34,083 nt of DNA from Acidimicrobiales bacterium (lineage in GTDB: Bacteria > Actinomycetota > Acidimicrobiia > Acidimicrobiales > Salinilacustritrichaceae), in contig JAPKDO010000004.1 in the NCBI GenBank assembly GCA_028822535.1, positions 1-34,083 on the forward strand. Reading direction: 5' to 3'. The translations under genes and the position numbers were made by a program. Shown here piece by piece: positions 24,654 through 32,839 of this stretch. Each line of letters opens with the position of its first letter. Position 1 is the stretch's first letter. The notes below the pieces were generated by a model. It ran no database searches. It was not told the origin of the DNA and saw nothing but the letters and a program-made list of their open reading frames with translations.

Positions 24654-25010
24654 ATGAGCACCCCTGTCGGTCCCTACACGCCGGTCGTCCGCTCGGGCGA
24701 CCTCGTCTTCTCGTCCGGCCAGATCGGGATCGCCGACGGCGCACTCGTCGAGGGCGGGCTGCGAGCGGAGCTGATCCAGGCGATGGCGAACCTCGAGACC
24801 GTGCTCGCCCAGGAGAACGCCACGCTCGACGACGTGGTCAAGACGACCGTCTTCCTCACCGACATGGGCGAGTACTCGCTCATGAACGAGATCTACACCG
24901 AGGCGTTGGGCGACCACCGTCCCGCTCGCTCGGCCGTGGCCGTCGCCGCACTGCCCATCGGCGCGTGCGTCGAGATCGAAGCGATCGCGGTTGCCCCGCC
25001 TCGCTCCTGA
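24654..25010 (+). CDS. RidA/YjgF/YER057c/UK114-family protein
   Basis: VGPYTPVVRSGDLVFSSGQIGIADG...ANLETVLAQENATLDDVVKTTVFLTDMGEYSLMNEIYTEALGDHRPARSAVAVAALPIGACVEIEAIA. Confidence 0.95.
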   Translation: MSTPVGPYTPVVRSGDLVFSSGQIGIADGALVEGGLRAELIQAMANLETVLAQENATLDDVVKTTVFLTDMGEYSLMNEIYTEALGDHRPARSAVAVAALPIGACVEIEAIAVAPPRS

Positions 25011-25027
25011 TCTGGCACCATGACCGC

Positions 25028-25186
25028 ATGATCGGAGTCGCCATCATCGTCGTCGTGTTGCTCGTGGCCATCCCCGTGGGCGTGCTCATGTCGGGCGGCA
25101 TCGGCGCCGCCATCATCGGCTGGGTCCTGCGCGACGACGTCGACAGCCGCAACCAGGACTCCGAACTCCTCGACCTCAACGGTTAG
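25028..25186 (+). CDS. Small (52-aa) membrane protein
   Basis: MIGVAIIVVVLLVAIPVGVLMSGGIGAAIIGWVLRDDVDSRNQDSELLDLNG: start, TM segment, acidic tail; fits an otherwise empty gap. Confidence 0.65.
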   Translation: MIGVAIIVVVLLVAIPVGVLMSGGIGAAIIGWVLRDDVDSRNQDSELLDLNG

Positions 25187-25272
25187 ACCGTCGAAGTGTG
25201 CCCCGGCGGCCCGGAGGGAGCCGCCAGGCGACCGGTTGGTCGATCGATGCACCATGGCTCCGTGCCAACGTG

Positions 25273-25302
25273 GGGCCGCTCGCAGCGAAGCGAGAACGGC
25301 CC
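25273..25302. terminator. Hairpin between convergent genes (small membrane ORF / glnR)
   Basis: GGGCCG-CTCGC-agcgaa-GCGAG-aa-CGGCCC; no clear T-tract. Confidence 0.55.
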
Positions 25303-25314
25303 GATGTCACGGAT

Positions 25315-25992
25315 TCACATCCAGCGGGACTGGCCGAAGCGGTAGCCGACGGAGCGGACCGTCTGGATGAGGCTCGCGTGTTCCTCGCCGAGCTTGGCCC
25401 GGAGACGACGCACGTGGACATCGACCGTCCGAGCGCCGCCGTAGTACTCGTATCCCCAGACCCGTGACAGCAACGTCTCTCGCGTGAACACCTTGCCCGG
25501 GTGCGAGGCGAGGAACTTCAACAACTCGTACTCCATGTAGGTGAGGTCGAGCGGCTTGCCCGAGATCGCTGCCTGGTAGGTCTCCAGGTTGAGCGCCAGC
25601 TCGCCGTACTCGACGAGTTCGGGTCGAGTGCCGCGTCCGGTCTTGTGGAAGAGGTGTTTCAGCCGGACGTCGAGTTCGCCTGCCTGGAAGGGCAGGACGC
25701 AGAAGTCGTCGAAGAGGTCTTCGCGCAGGTCGAGCGAGGGGAGCTGTTCGGCCGAGATGACCAACAACACCGGCTCGAGTGGGATGTCGCCCTTGCGAAT
25801 CGCTCGGCACAGGGCGAAGGCGCCCTCGGGATCGGTGACGGCGACGATGACCGCACCCGGCCAGCCGTCAGCCGGCTCGAGCCGTTCGACGTCGGCCTCG
25901 GAGGAGACGCCCGTCCACGGGTAGCCGCCGAGATCGAGCCCCTGCGACAGGACGGGTGGTGGCGGGTCGGGGAAGACCAGGAGAGGTTCCAT
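25315..25992 (-). CDS. glnR: GlnR-like OmpR-family winged-helix regulator with atypical receiver domain
   Basis: LDLTYMEYELLKFLASHPGKVFTRETLLSRVWGYEYYGGARTVDVHVRRLRAKLGEEHASLIQTVRSVGYRF, strongly GlnR-like DNA-binding domain; next to glutamine synthetases. Confidence 0.82.
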   Translation of the reverse strand: MEPLLVFPDPPPPVLSQGLDLGGYPWTGVSSEADVERLEPADGWPGAVIVAVTDPEGAFALCRAIRKGDIPLEPVLLVISAEQLPSLDLREDLFDDFCVLPFQAGELDVRLKHLFHKTGRGTRPELVEYGELALNLETYQAAISGKPLDLTYMEYELLKFLASHPGKVFTRETLLSRVWGYEYYGGARTVDVHVRRLRAKLGEEHASLIQTVRSVGYRFGQSRWM

Positions 25993-26019
25993 GATTCGGG
26001 TCCGTTCACCTGGTCCTGG

Positions 26020-27387
26020 TCACCAGCTCGGCAGGTAGCGAGCGATCTCGAACGGCGTGACCTGTGCTCGATACGCATCCCACTCGGCTCGTTTGTTCCG
26101 GAGGAACCACTCGAAGATGTGGTCTCCCAACGCCTCGGCGACGAGCTCGGAACGCTCCATCGTGTCGATGGCCTCCGACAGCGAGGCCGGCAGCGGTTCG
26201 ATCCCCGCGGCCGATCGTTGCGCGTCCGTCATCTCCCAGACGTTGTCCTCGGCCTCGGCCGGCAGGTCGTAGTTCTCGTCGATGCCCTTCAGTCCGGCGG
26301 CGAGCAGGACCGAGAAGGCCAGATAGGGGTTGCAGGCCGGATCGGGTGCTCGGTACTCGAGACGTGTCGACGTGGACTTTCCCGGCTTCGTCACGGGCAC
26401 TCGCACCAGCGCCGACCGGTTGTTACGGCCCCACGACACGTGGACCGGGGCTTCGAACTGGGTCTGGCTCCCGTAGCCCGTGCCTTGGATCAACCGCTTG
26501 TACGAGTTGACGAGTTGGTTGGTGACCGCGGTGATCTCCCGGGCGTGGTGGAGCACGCCGGCGAGGAACGACCGACCGATCTTCGAGAGTTGGTAGGCGT
26601 CGTCCGGGTCGTGGAACGCGTTGGTGTCGCCCTCGAAGAGCGAGATGTGCGTGTGCATGCCCGATCCCTGCACGCCCTCGAGCGGTTTGGGCATGAACGT
26701 GGCGTGCACGCCGGCCTGCTGCGCGATCTCGCGCACGACGAGACGAAATGCCATGACGTTGTCGGCCATGGAGAGGGCGTCGGTGTAGCGAAGGTCGATC
26801 TCGTGCTGGCTCGGACTGTCCTCGTGGAACGAGTACTCGACCGGGATGCCGAGCGCCTCCAGCAGATGGATCGTCTTCTTGCGGAGGTCGTTGGCGACGT
26901 CGGCGGTCGTGAGATCGAAGTACGAACCGCTGTCGAGCGGTACCGGCGGACGGCCGCCGTCGCCCGACTCGAAGTAGAAGTACTCCATCTCGGGAGCGAC
27001 GTAGAACTGGAAGCCCTTGTCGCGCGCCACCGAGAGGTTGCGTTTGAGGACGTGCCGTGGATCGCCGGCGAACGGCGTGCCGTCGAGGTTGGAGATGTCG
27101 CAGAACATCGCCGCCGACGAGTTGCGATCGTCGCCCGGCGTGCCCCACGGCAGGATCTCGAAGGTCGCCGGGTCGGGCAATGCGAGGACGTCGGACTCCT
27201 GGATGCGACTGAACCCGTCGATGGCCGACCCGTCGAAGTGCATGCCCTCGGCGAACGCCGACTCGAGTTCGGCCGGCGAGATGGCGAACGACTTCAGCTG
27301 CCCGAGCACATCGGTGAACCACAGGCGGATGAGCCGGACGCCTCGCTCCTCGACCGTACGTAGCACGTACTCGCGTTGGCGTTCCAT
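26020..27387 (-). CDS. glnA: Type I glutamine synthetase family protein (GlnA2-like)
   Basis: MERQREYVLRTVEERGVRLIRLWFTDVLGQLKSFAI...HFDGSAIDGFSRIQESD...GSGMHTHISLFEGD...NRSALVRVP...LEYRAPDPACNPYLAFSVLL. No NLYDLPPEE-type adenylylation motif seen. Confidence 0.92.
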   Translation of the reverse strand: MERQREYVLRTVEERGVRLIRLWFTDVLGQLKSFAISPAELESAFAEGMHFDGSAIDGFSRIQESDVLALPDPATFEILPWGTPGDDRNSSAAMFCDISNLDGTPFAGDPRHVLKRNLSVARDKGFQFYVAPEMEYFYFESGDGGRPPVPLDSGSYFDLTTADVANDLRKKTIHLLEALGIPVEYSFHEDSPSQHEIDLRYTDALSMADNVMAFRLVVREIAQQAGVHATFMPKPLEGVQGSGMHTHISLFEGDTNAFHDPDDAYQLSKIGRSFLAGVLHHAREITAVTNQLVNSYKRLIQGTGYGSQTQFEAPVHVSWGRNNRSALVRVPVTKPGKSTSTRLEYRAPDPACNPYLAFSVLLAAGLKGIDENYDLPAEAEDNVWEMTDAQRSAAGIEPLPASLSEAIDTMERSELVAEALGDHIFEWFLRNKRAEWDAYRAQVTPFEIARYLPSW

Positions 27388-27447
27388 GGACCGATGGTAC
27401 GTGGCCCACCCGGTCGCGCCTACTGTCGATGGGCGTCTCGGCGCCCC

Positions 27448-27465
27448 GTTCACAAAGCGTTCACA
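27448..27465. promoter_or_regulatory. PHO-box-like 11-bp-period direct repeat
   Basis: GTTCACA-aagc-GTTCACA (27448-27454, 27459-27465) in the divergent glnA/glnII intergenic region. Confidence 0.5.
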
Positions 27466-27561
27466 CAGGGGAAAAGGTCGAGAAAAGGAGACCCCCTTGA
27501 CTGTGGTGGTCCCCTACCACCACCCGGTTTCAACGACCCGCACCTGAGAGGCGCAGCACAC

Positions 27562-28566
27562 GTGAGCATCAAGGCTGAATACATCTGGATCGACGGGACG
27601 AAGCCCACGGCGCTGCTTCGGTCCAAGACCAAGATCATGGACGACGGCGCCGAGCCGCCCATCTGGGGCTTCGACGGCTCCAGCACCAACCAGGCCGAGG
27701 GTCACCAGTCCGACTGCGTGCTCAAGCCGGTCTTCACCTGCCCGGACCCGATCCGCGGCGGCGACAACATCCTCGTGATGAACGAGGTCCTGAACATCGA
27801 CATGACCCCGCACGTCACGAACACCCGTGCCGCGACGGCTGCCCTGGCCGAGAAGTACGCCGACCAGGACATGTGGTTCGGCATGGAACAGGAGTACACG
27901 TTCCTCGACGACGGCCACCCGCTCGGTTGGCCGCGTGGCGGCTTCCCCGGCCCGCAGGGCCCCTACTACTGCGGCGTCGGCGCCGACGAGGTCTACGGAC
28001 GCGACATCGTCGAAGCCCACATGGACGCCTGCCTCCAGGCCGGTCTCAAGCTCTCGGGCATCAACGCCGAGGTCATGATGGGCCAGTGGGAGTACCAGAT
28101 CGGCCCCGCCGGTGTCGTCGAGGTCGGCGACCACATGTGGATCGCTCGCTGGCTGCTCTACCGCATCGCCGAGGACTTCGACGTGGCTGCGACGATCGAC
28201 CCCAAGCCGATGCCGGGCGACTGGAACGGCGCTGGCTGTCACACCAACTTCTCGACGAAGTTGATGCGAGAGAACTACGACGCCTGTGTCGCCGCCGCCG
28301 AGGTGCTGGGCAAGCACCACGAGGAGCACATCAAGGCCTACGGCCCCGGCGTCGAGCGCCGCCTCACCGGCATGCACGAGACCGCCCCGTGGACCGAGTA
28401 CTCCTACGGCGTGTCCAACCGTGGCGCCTCCGTGCGCATCCCGTGGCAGGTCGAGGTCGACCAGAAGGGCTACATCGAGGACCGTCGCCCCAACGCCAAC
28501 ATGGATCCGTACGTGGTCGCCGCGTTGATCACGGACGCCGTCTGCGCTGCCGAAGCCGCCGGCTGA
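27562..28566 (+). CDS. glnII: Type II (eukaryotic-like) glutamine synthetase
   Basis: KAEYIWIDGTKPTALLRSKTKIM...PIWGFDGSSTNQAEGHQSDCVLKPV...GMEQEYTFLDD...GPYYCGVGADEVYGRDIVEAH...GINAEVMMGQWEYQIGP. Confidence 0.95.
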   Translation: MSIKAEYIWIDGTKPTALLRSKTKIMDDGAEPPIWGFDGSSTNQAEGHQSDCVLKPVFTCPDPIRGGDNILVMNEVLNIDMTPHVTNTRAATAALAEKYADQDMWFGMEQEYTFLDDGHPLGWPRGGFPGPQGPYYCGVGADEVYGRDIVEAHMDACLQAGLKLSGINAEVMMGQWEYQIGPAGVVEVGDHMWIARWLLYRIAEDFDVAATIDPKPMPGDWNGAGCHTNFSTKLMRENYDACVAAAEVLGKHHEEHIKAYGPGVERRLTGMHETAPWTEYSYGVSNRGASVRIPWQVEVDQKGYIEDRRPNANMDPYVVAALITDAVCAAEAAG

Positions 28567-28588
28567 TCCAACCCGGTCAGAACGAATC

Positions 28589-28616
28589 CGTGCCCGGGCC
28601 ATGTGGCCCGGGCACG
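28589..28616 (+). terminator. Strong hairpin downstream of glnII
   Basis: CGTGCCCGGGCCA-TG-TGGCCCGGGCACG, 13-bp perfect arms, 23 bp after the glnII stop; weak T-tract. Confidence 0.7.
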
Positions 28617-28683
28617 TTCGCGTCCGGCCGGCGGTTGTGAGCGTGACTGCGTCGTCGGCGTCCCGACGTGCCAGGGTCACGCC

Positions 28684-29745
28684 ATGGCGCTCACCGATCA
28701 GTCCGTCGTCGAGGCCCCCACGACGCTGCGCGACGTCCGCCTCGCCATTCCCGCCGAGCTGCGTCGACCCGACCACGGACGAGCGGCCGGCGTGATCGCC
28801 GTCGTCGCGGCACAGGTGGTCGTGGCAGTTTCGGTTGCCGCAGCCGTGTGGGCCACGGGGTGGTGGCTGCTCGCACCGATCTCGTGGCTCGTCTCGTCGA
28901 TCGCCATGTGCGCGCTGGTCGTGCTCGGCCACGACTGCGGTCACGGTTCGTTGCTACGGAGCCGGAACGCGATGGACGCGTTGGGCCACGTGACCATGAG
29001 CATCGTCGGCTACCCGTACTGGGGCTGGAAGTACTCCCACGACGCCCACCACCGGCACACCAACCAGTTGGGCAAGGGCGAGGGCATCTACTTCGACAAC
29101 GCCTGGAACCCCGAACTCGTCGACGTCTACGCCGATCTCGACGGCGGCCGCCGCATGATCTACCGGGCGTGTCGCACGTTCCCCCCGCTCGGCTCGCTCC
29201 TCCACATGCTCGCCTACTGCTGGCCACCCACGCGGTTCCGAGCCGGGCGTCAACGCCGACGGGTCACCTTCTCCGTGGTGATCGCAGCCGCAACCGCCGT
29301 GTCGATCGTGGCCGGGCTGTGGCTCGGACTCGGGTCACCGCTCGCGGTGCTCCACTTCTGGGTGATCCCCGCGGTCGGGTTCCACGCGTGGATGGCGCTC
29401 TACACCTACCTCCACCACACGGCCGACGACGTCACATTCCACGAGGCCGACGAATGGAATCCGTTCCGTGCCCAGGTCGAGGGCACCGTCAACGTGTTCG
29501 CTCCCCGATGGGTCTCGGCCTTGCATCTCAACATCGACGTCCACGTCCCGCACCACGTGTCGACCAACGTGCCCAGCTACCACCTACGCGCCGCGAACGC
29601 TGCGCTCGCGAACAGCGAGTGGGGGCCCCACCTGCGGGAGCGGCGCCTCACCGTGGGCTATCTGCACGCGCAGGTCGCCCGTTGTCGGCTGTGGTCGATC
29701 CGGGACTCGGGCTACGAACGCTTCGGAGCCGAACGTTCGAACTGA
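28684..29745 (+). CDS. Membrane fatty-acid desaturase
   Basis: His boxes HDCGHGS, HDAHHRHT and HVPHHV; multiple TM segments. Start ATG 28684; the track ORF begins upstream in the glnII terminator. Confidence 0.9.
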   Translation: MALTDQSVVEAPTTLRDVRLAIPAELRRPDHGRAAGVIAVVAAQVVVAVSVAAAVWATGWWLLAPISWLVSSIAMCALVVLGHDCGHGSLLRSRNAMDALGHVTMSIVGYPYWGWKYSHDAHHRHTNQLGKGEGIYFDNAWNPELVDVYADLDGGRRMIYRACRTFPPLGSLLHMLAYCWPPTRFRAGRQRRRVTFSVVIAAATAVSIVAGLWLGLGSPLAVLHFWVIPAVGFHAWMALYTYLHHTADDVTFHEADEWNPFRAQVEGTVNVFAPRWVSALHLNIDVHVPHHVSTNVPSYHLRAANAALANSEWGPHLRERRLTVGYLHAQVARCRLWSIRDSGYERFGAERSN

Positions 29746-29763
29746 CCGGGTCAGCCGACCCGG
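29746..29763. terminator. Hairpin between convergent desaturase and His-box microprotein
   Basis: CCGGGTC-AGCC-GACCCGG, starts immediately after the desaturase TGA. Confidence 0.55.
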
Positions 29764-29966
29764 ATGTCCTCGGCGCGGAGCTCTGACTCGAGCTCCTCGT
29801 AGACGAGTCGATAGCGGAACCACGGCACGCTGACCCACAGGTGGTGGATCAGGTGGTGGTTCTGGCCGAGCAGGAGGGCGTGGCGGAGGCGCCCCGGCTG
29901 GATGCGCTGGAGCGCGGCGAGGCGGTCGGCGGCGGAAGGCGACGGCGCGGCGGAGGCGGTCATCAC
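29751..29966 (-). CDS. 71-aa protein resembling the C-terminal His-box region of membrane hydroxylases/desaturases
   Basis: ...RLRHALLLGQNHHLIHHLWVSVPWFRYRLVYEELESELRAEDIRVG; ATGA overlap with the upstream TetR stop. Confidence 0.65.
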   Translation of the reverse strand: MMTASAAPSPSAADRLAALQRIQPGRLRHALLLGQNHHLIHHLWVSVPWFRYRLVYEELESELRAEDIRVG

Positions 29967-30526
29967 GAGACCTTTCGGAGTGGAGACGCGGACGAGACGA
30001 GGCCGTCGTACACGAGCGCGGTGAGGGCCTCGGCGAGATCGGCTGGATCCTCGTCGGTGGGATCGACCACGTAGCTGAGGAGCAGGCGGACCACCGCGTC
30101 GGCCGAGTCGGCCGTGACGGCGATGTCGTGACGGGCGAGCACGTCGACGAGCGCGGGCACAGCCACGGGTCGGACGATGCCCGACGACGACGCCAGCAGC
30201 GGCAGGAACAGCTCTGGGTCACTGGACCGCAGACGAGAGAGCACGGGGTGGGCTGTGGCCAGGCGAAGCGTCTCGGCGATCAGACCGCGAATCGACGCTC
30301 GGACGTCAGCGCAGGCATCGCCGGCAGCGACGACATCGGCCAGGAACCGGTCCCGCTGTCGTTCGACCACGGCGACGAGCAGTCCGTCGCGATCACCGAA
30401 GTGGCGGTAGACGGTCTGGCGCGACACCCCCGCTTCGTCGGCGACGTCCTGCAGTGTCACGCGCTTCACGCCGTATGTCGACAGCAGCTCGGTCGCCGCG
30501 TCGAGTATCGAACCGAGCGTGTCCAC
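29963..30526 (-). CDS. TetR-family transcriptional regulator
   Basis: ILDAATELLSTYGVKRVTLQDVADEAGVSRQTVYRHFGDRDGLLVAVVE. Confidence 0.93.
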   Translation of the reverse strand: MDTLGSILDAATELLSTYGVKRVTLQDVADEAGVSRQTVYRHFGDRDGLLVAVVERQRDRFLADVVAAGDACADVRASIRGLIAETLRLATAHPVLSRLRSSDPELFLPLLASSSGIVRPVAVPALVDVLARHDIAVTADSADAVVRLLLSYVVDPTDEDPADLAEALTALVYDGLVSSASPLRKVS

Positions 30527-30534
30527 GTGACGAT

Positions 30535-30559
30535 GTTACATCGAGCGTCGTCTTGTAAC
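30535..30559. promoter_or_regulatory. Candidate TetR operator overlapping a leaderless -10
   Basis: GTTACA (30535-30540) ... TGTAAC (30554-30559); reverse-strand TAACAT is 6 nt upstream of the GTG start at 30526. Confidence 0.5.
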
Positions 30560-30895
30560 CACGCCCGTCAGGAGCCACCACCCGCCGGCCGACACGAACC
30601 ATGCCCCGTTGACCGCTGCGCTCGGTAGGCGGTCGGCGAGCAGCCAACCGGCGGCGATCGCCCCCATCGCGACCTGATGGGCACCGAACTGCGCGGCCCG
30701 TCGGTACCGGACGATCCCGCGCATGCGCGGGATCACCGCACACGCGATCGCGTAGACGATCGGGAAGAGGACCCGTACCGCGAGGGGCACGTCGTCCTGG
30801 GACCAAGCGAGCGCGCCAATCGTGAAGCCGACCGCCGCGCCGATCTTCTGGGCGGAGGTCGGAGACCAGTCGATGGATGCGGAATCGTCGGACAC
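30536..30895 (-). CDS. Uncharacterised small membrane protein (119 aa)
   Basis: TM-rich ORF MSDDSASIDWSPTSAQKIGAAVGFTIGALAWSQ...; fits the gap between tetR and modC. Confidence 0.65.
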   Translation of the reverse strand: MSDDSASIDWSPTSAQKIGAAVGFTIGALAWSQDDVPLAVRVLFPIVYAIACAVIPRMRGIVRYRRAAQFGAHQVAMGAIAAGWLLADRLPSAAVNGAWFVSAGGWWLLTGVVTRRRSM

Positions 30896-30947
30896 GAGAG
30901 CCGAACGCTACGACGCCCCGCACCATTGCGACCGTTGCGCCGAACGC

Positions 30948-32033
30948 TCAGCGCTCGTAGACCGCCACGTCGACCGCCTTCACGCTCGCCCAGATCTCGT
31001 CACCGGGACGGAGCTCGAGGTTCGACCCAGCCGCCACCGTGATCTCGGCGGTGGCCGGTACCTCGCCGGCGAGCGTGACTCGGAGCCGGTCGTGGCCCGG
31101 CTCGACGTCCGCGACGGGCGCCTTCCAGACGTTGCGGGGGCTGCCGGCGGGACGGTCGCGATGGAGGGCGATCGCCTGGGGACGGATCGCGATCGCAACG
31201 TCGCCGCCGCCAGCAGCGCCGTCGTCACCACTCCGCGGGGCGACGGTCAGACGCCCACCGGAGTCGAGTTCGATCGTCGTCGCACCAACCAGTCGTCCAC
31301 GCAGCAGGTTGATGCCGACGAAGTCGGCGACATAGCTCGTCGCCGGACGGGCCGCCACCTCGGCGGCCGTTCCGGCCTGGGTCACCCGTCCGTCCTCGAC
31401 GACGACGAGACGGTCCGCGAGGACGAGCGCATCGATCGGGTCGTGGGTGACCAGCACGCGGCTGCCCTCGAACGTCGCCAGATGCCGACGCAGTTCGGCG
31501 CGCACGTGGACGCGGGTGGTGGCATCGAGCGCCGCCAGCGGTTCGTCGAGCAACAGCAGTCGCGGGTCGGCTGCCAGCGCACGCGCCAGCGCGACCCGCT
31601 GCGCTTGACCACCGGAGAGCGCCGCCGGACGGAGGTGACGATGGGTGTCGAGGTCGAACCGCTGCAACAACACTGTCGCTCGTCGGCGCGCCGTCCCACG
31701 ATCGACCCCGCGGGCACGGAGTCCGAACGCGACGTTGTCCAGCGCGCTGAGGCGTGGGAACAGCAGGTGGTCCTGGAACACGACGCCGACCGAACGCTCC
31801 TCGGTCGGGACGTACACCCTCGCTGCCGGCTCGTCCAGCGTGCGGCCGTCGAGCACGATGCGACCGCCGTCGATCGGGCCAAGGCCGGCGAGCGCACGCA
31901 CGATCGTGCTCTTGCCCGCACCGTTCGGCCCGACCAGCGCGACGATCTCACCGTCGTCGACCTCCAACTCCACGTGCAGGTCGAGCGCACCGAGCACGAG
32001 TTCGATCCGTGCGTCGAGCATCAGCGCAGCCAC
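30948..32033 (-). CDS. modC: Molybdate ABC transporter ATP-binding protein
   Basis: VGPNGAGKSTIVRALAGL, SGGQAQRVALARALAADPRLLLLDEPLAALD, C-terminal TOBE-like region; follows modB and modA. Confidence 0.9.
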   Translation of the reverse strand: MAALMLDARIELVLGALDLHVELEVDDGEIVALVGPNGAGKSTIVRALAGLGPIDGGRIVLDGRTLDEPAARVYVPTEERSVGVVFQDHLLFPRLSALDNVAFGLRARGVDRGTARRRATVLLQRFDLDTHRHLRPAALSGGQAQRVALARALAADPRLLLLDEPLAALDATTRVHVRAELRRHLATFEGSRVLVTHDPIDALVLADRLVVVEDGRVTQAGTAAEVAARPATSYVADFVGINLLRGRLVGATTIELDSGGRLTVAPRSGDDGAAGGGDVAIAIRPQAIALHRDRPAGSPRNVWKAPVADVEPGHDRLRVTLAGEVPATAEITVAAGSNLELRPGDEIWASVKAVDVAVYER

Positions 32034-32839
32034 CGATCACGGAGCGGCACGAGCACGGCGAGCGACACGACGATGAGCACCAGCGACAACGCGATCGCCG
32101 CCTCTCGATTCGACTCGAGTGCCAGGAACACCGCGAGCGGCATCGTCTGCGTCCGTCCCTGCAGGTTGCCGGCGAACGTGACCGTGGCGCCGAACTCGCC
32201 CAGGGCGCGCGCCCAGCACAGCGCCGCGCCGGCGACGATCGCCGGGGCGACGTTCGGCAATGTGATGCGCCGGAAGATCATCCATCGGCTGGCTCCCAAC
32301 GTCGCAGCGGCCTCCTCGTAGCGGGCGTCGACCGAACGGAGGCCCGACTCGACGGTGACGACCAGGAAGGGCATCGCCACGAAGGTGTTCGCAGCGATCA
32401 CCCCCCAGATCGAGAACGGCAGGACGAAGCCGGTCTGGTCGTAGACGGCCTCGCCGACGAGCCCACGACGCCCGAACGCGAACAGCAACGCTGCGCCGCC
32501 CACCACCGGCGGGAGCACCATCGGGAGGATGACGAGCGCCCGGACGAACGATCGACCGGTGAACGTGGCGCGCGCGAGCACCCACGCCAGCGGCACTCCG
32601 ACGACGAGCGAGACCAACGTCGCCACCGACGCACTCACGATGCTGAGCCGAAGCGCGTCGGTCACGATCGGTTCGGTGACGAGCGAAGTCAGATCGCTCC
32701 ACGGAGCCCGCTGGACCAGTGCCAGCACGGGGACGACCACGAACAGCAACGCGACGGCGGCGAACGGCCACAACACGACGGGCAGACGCGCCCCGCTCGC
32801 AGCGTTGCCTCCGGGGCGACGCGTCCGGCGAGCGCTCAT
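32021..32839 (-). CDS. modB: Molybdate ABC transporter permease
   Basis: VLPPVVGGAALLFAFGRRGLVG...EEAAATLGASRWMIFRRITLPNVAPAIVAGAALCWARALGEFGATVTFAGN. Start 32839; the track ORF is over-extended. Confidence 0.92.
   Translation of the reverse strand: MSARRTRRPGGNAASGARLPVVLWPFAAVALLFVVVPVLALVQRAPWSDLTSLVTEPIVTDALRLSIVSASVATLVSLVVGVPLAWVLARATFTGRSFVRALVILPMVLPPVVGGAALLFAFGRRGLVGEAVYDQTGFVLPFSIWGVIAANTFVAMPFLVVTVESGLRSVDARYEEAAATLGASRWMIFRRITLPNVAPAIVAGAALCWARALGEFGATVTFAGNLQGRTQTMPLAVFLALESNREAAIALSLVLIVVSLAVLVPLRDRWLR

Noticed and set aside
22508-24661. 717-aa minus-strand ORF
   Set aside because: Antisense to the Mo/Fe-S gene and overlapping the lipoprotein in another frame.
25501-27363. 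620-aa plus-strand ORF
   Set aside because: Antisense to glnR and glnA.
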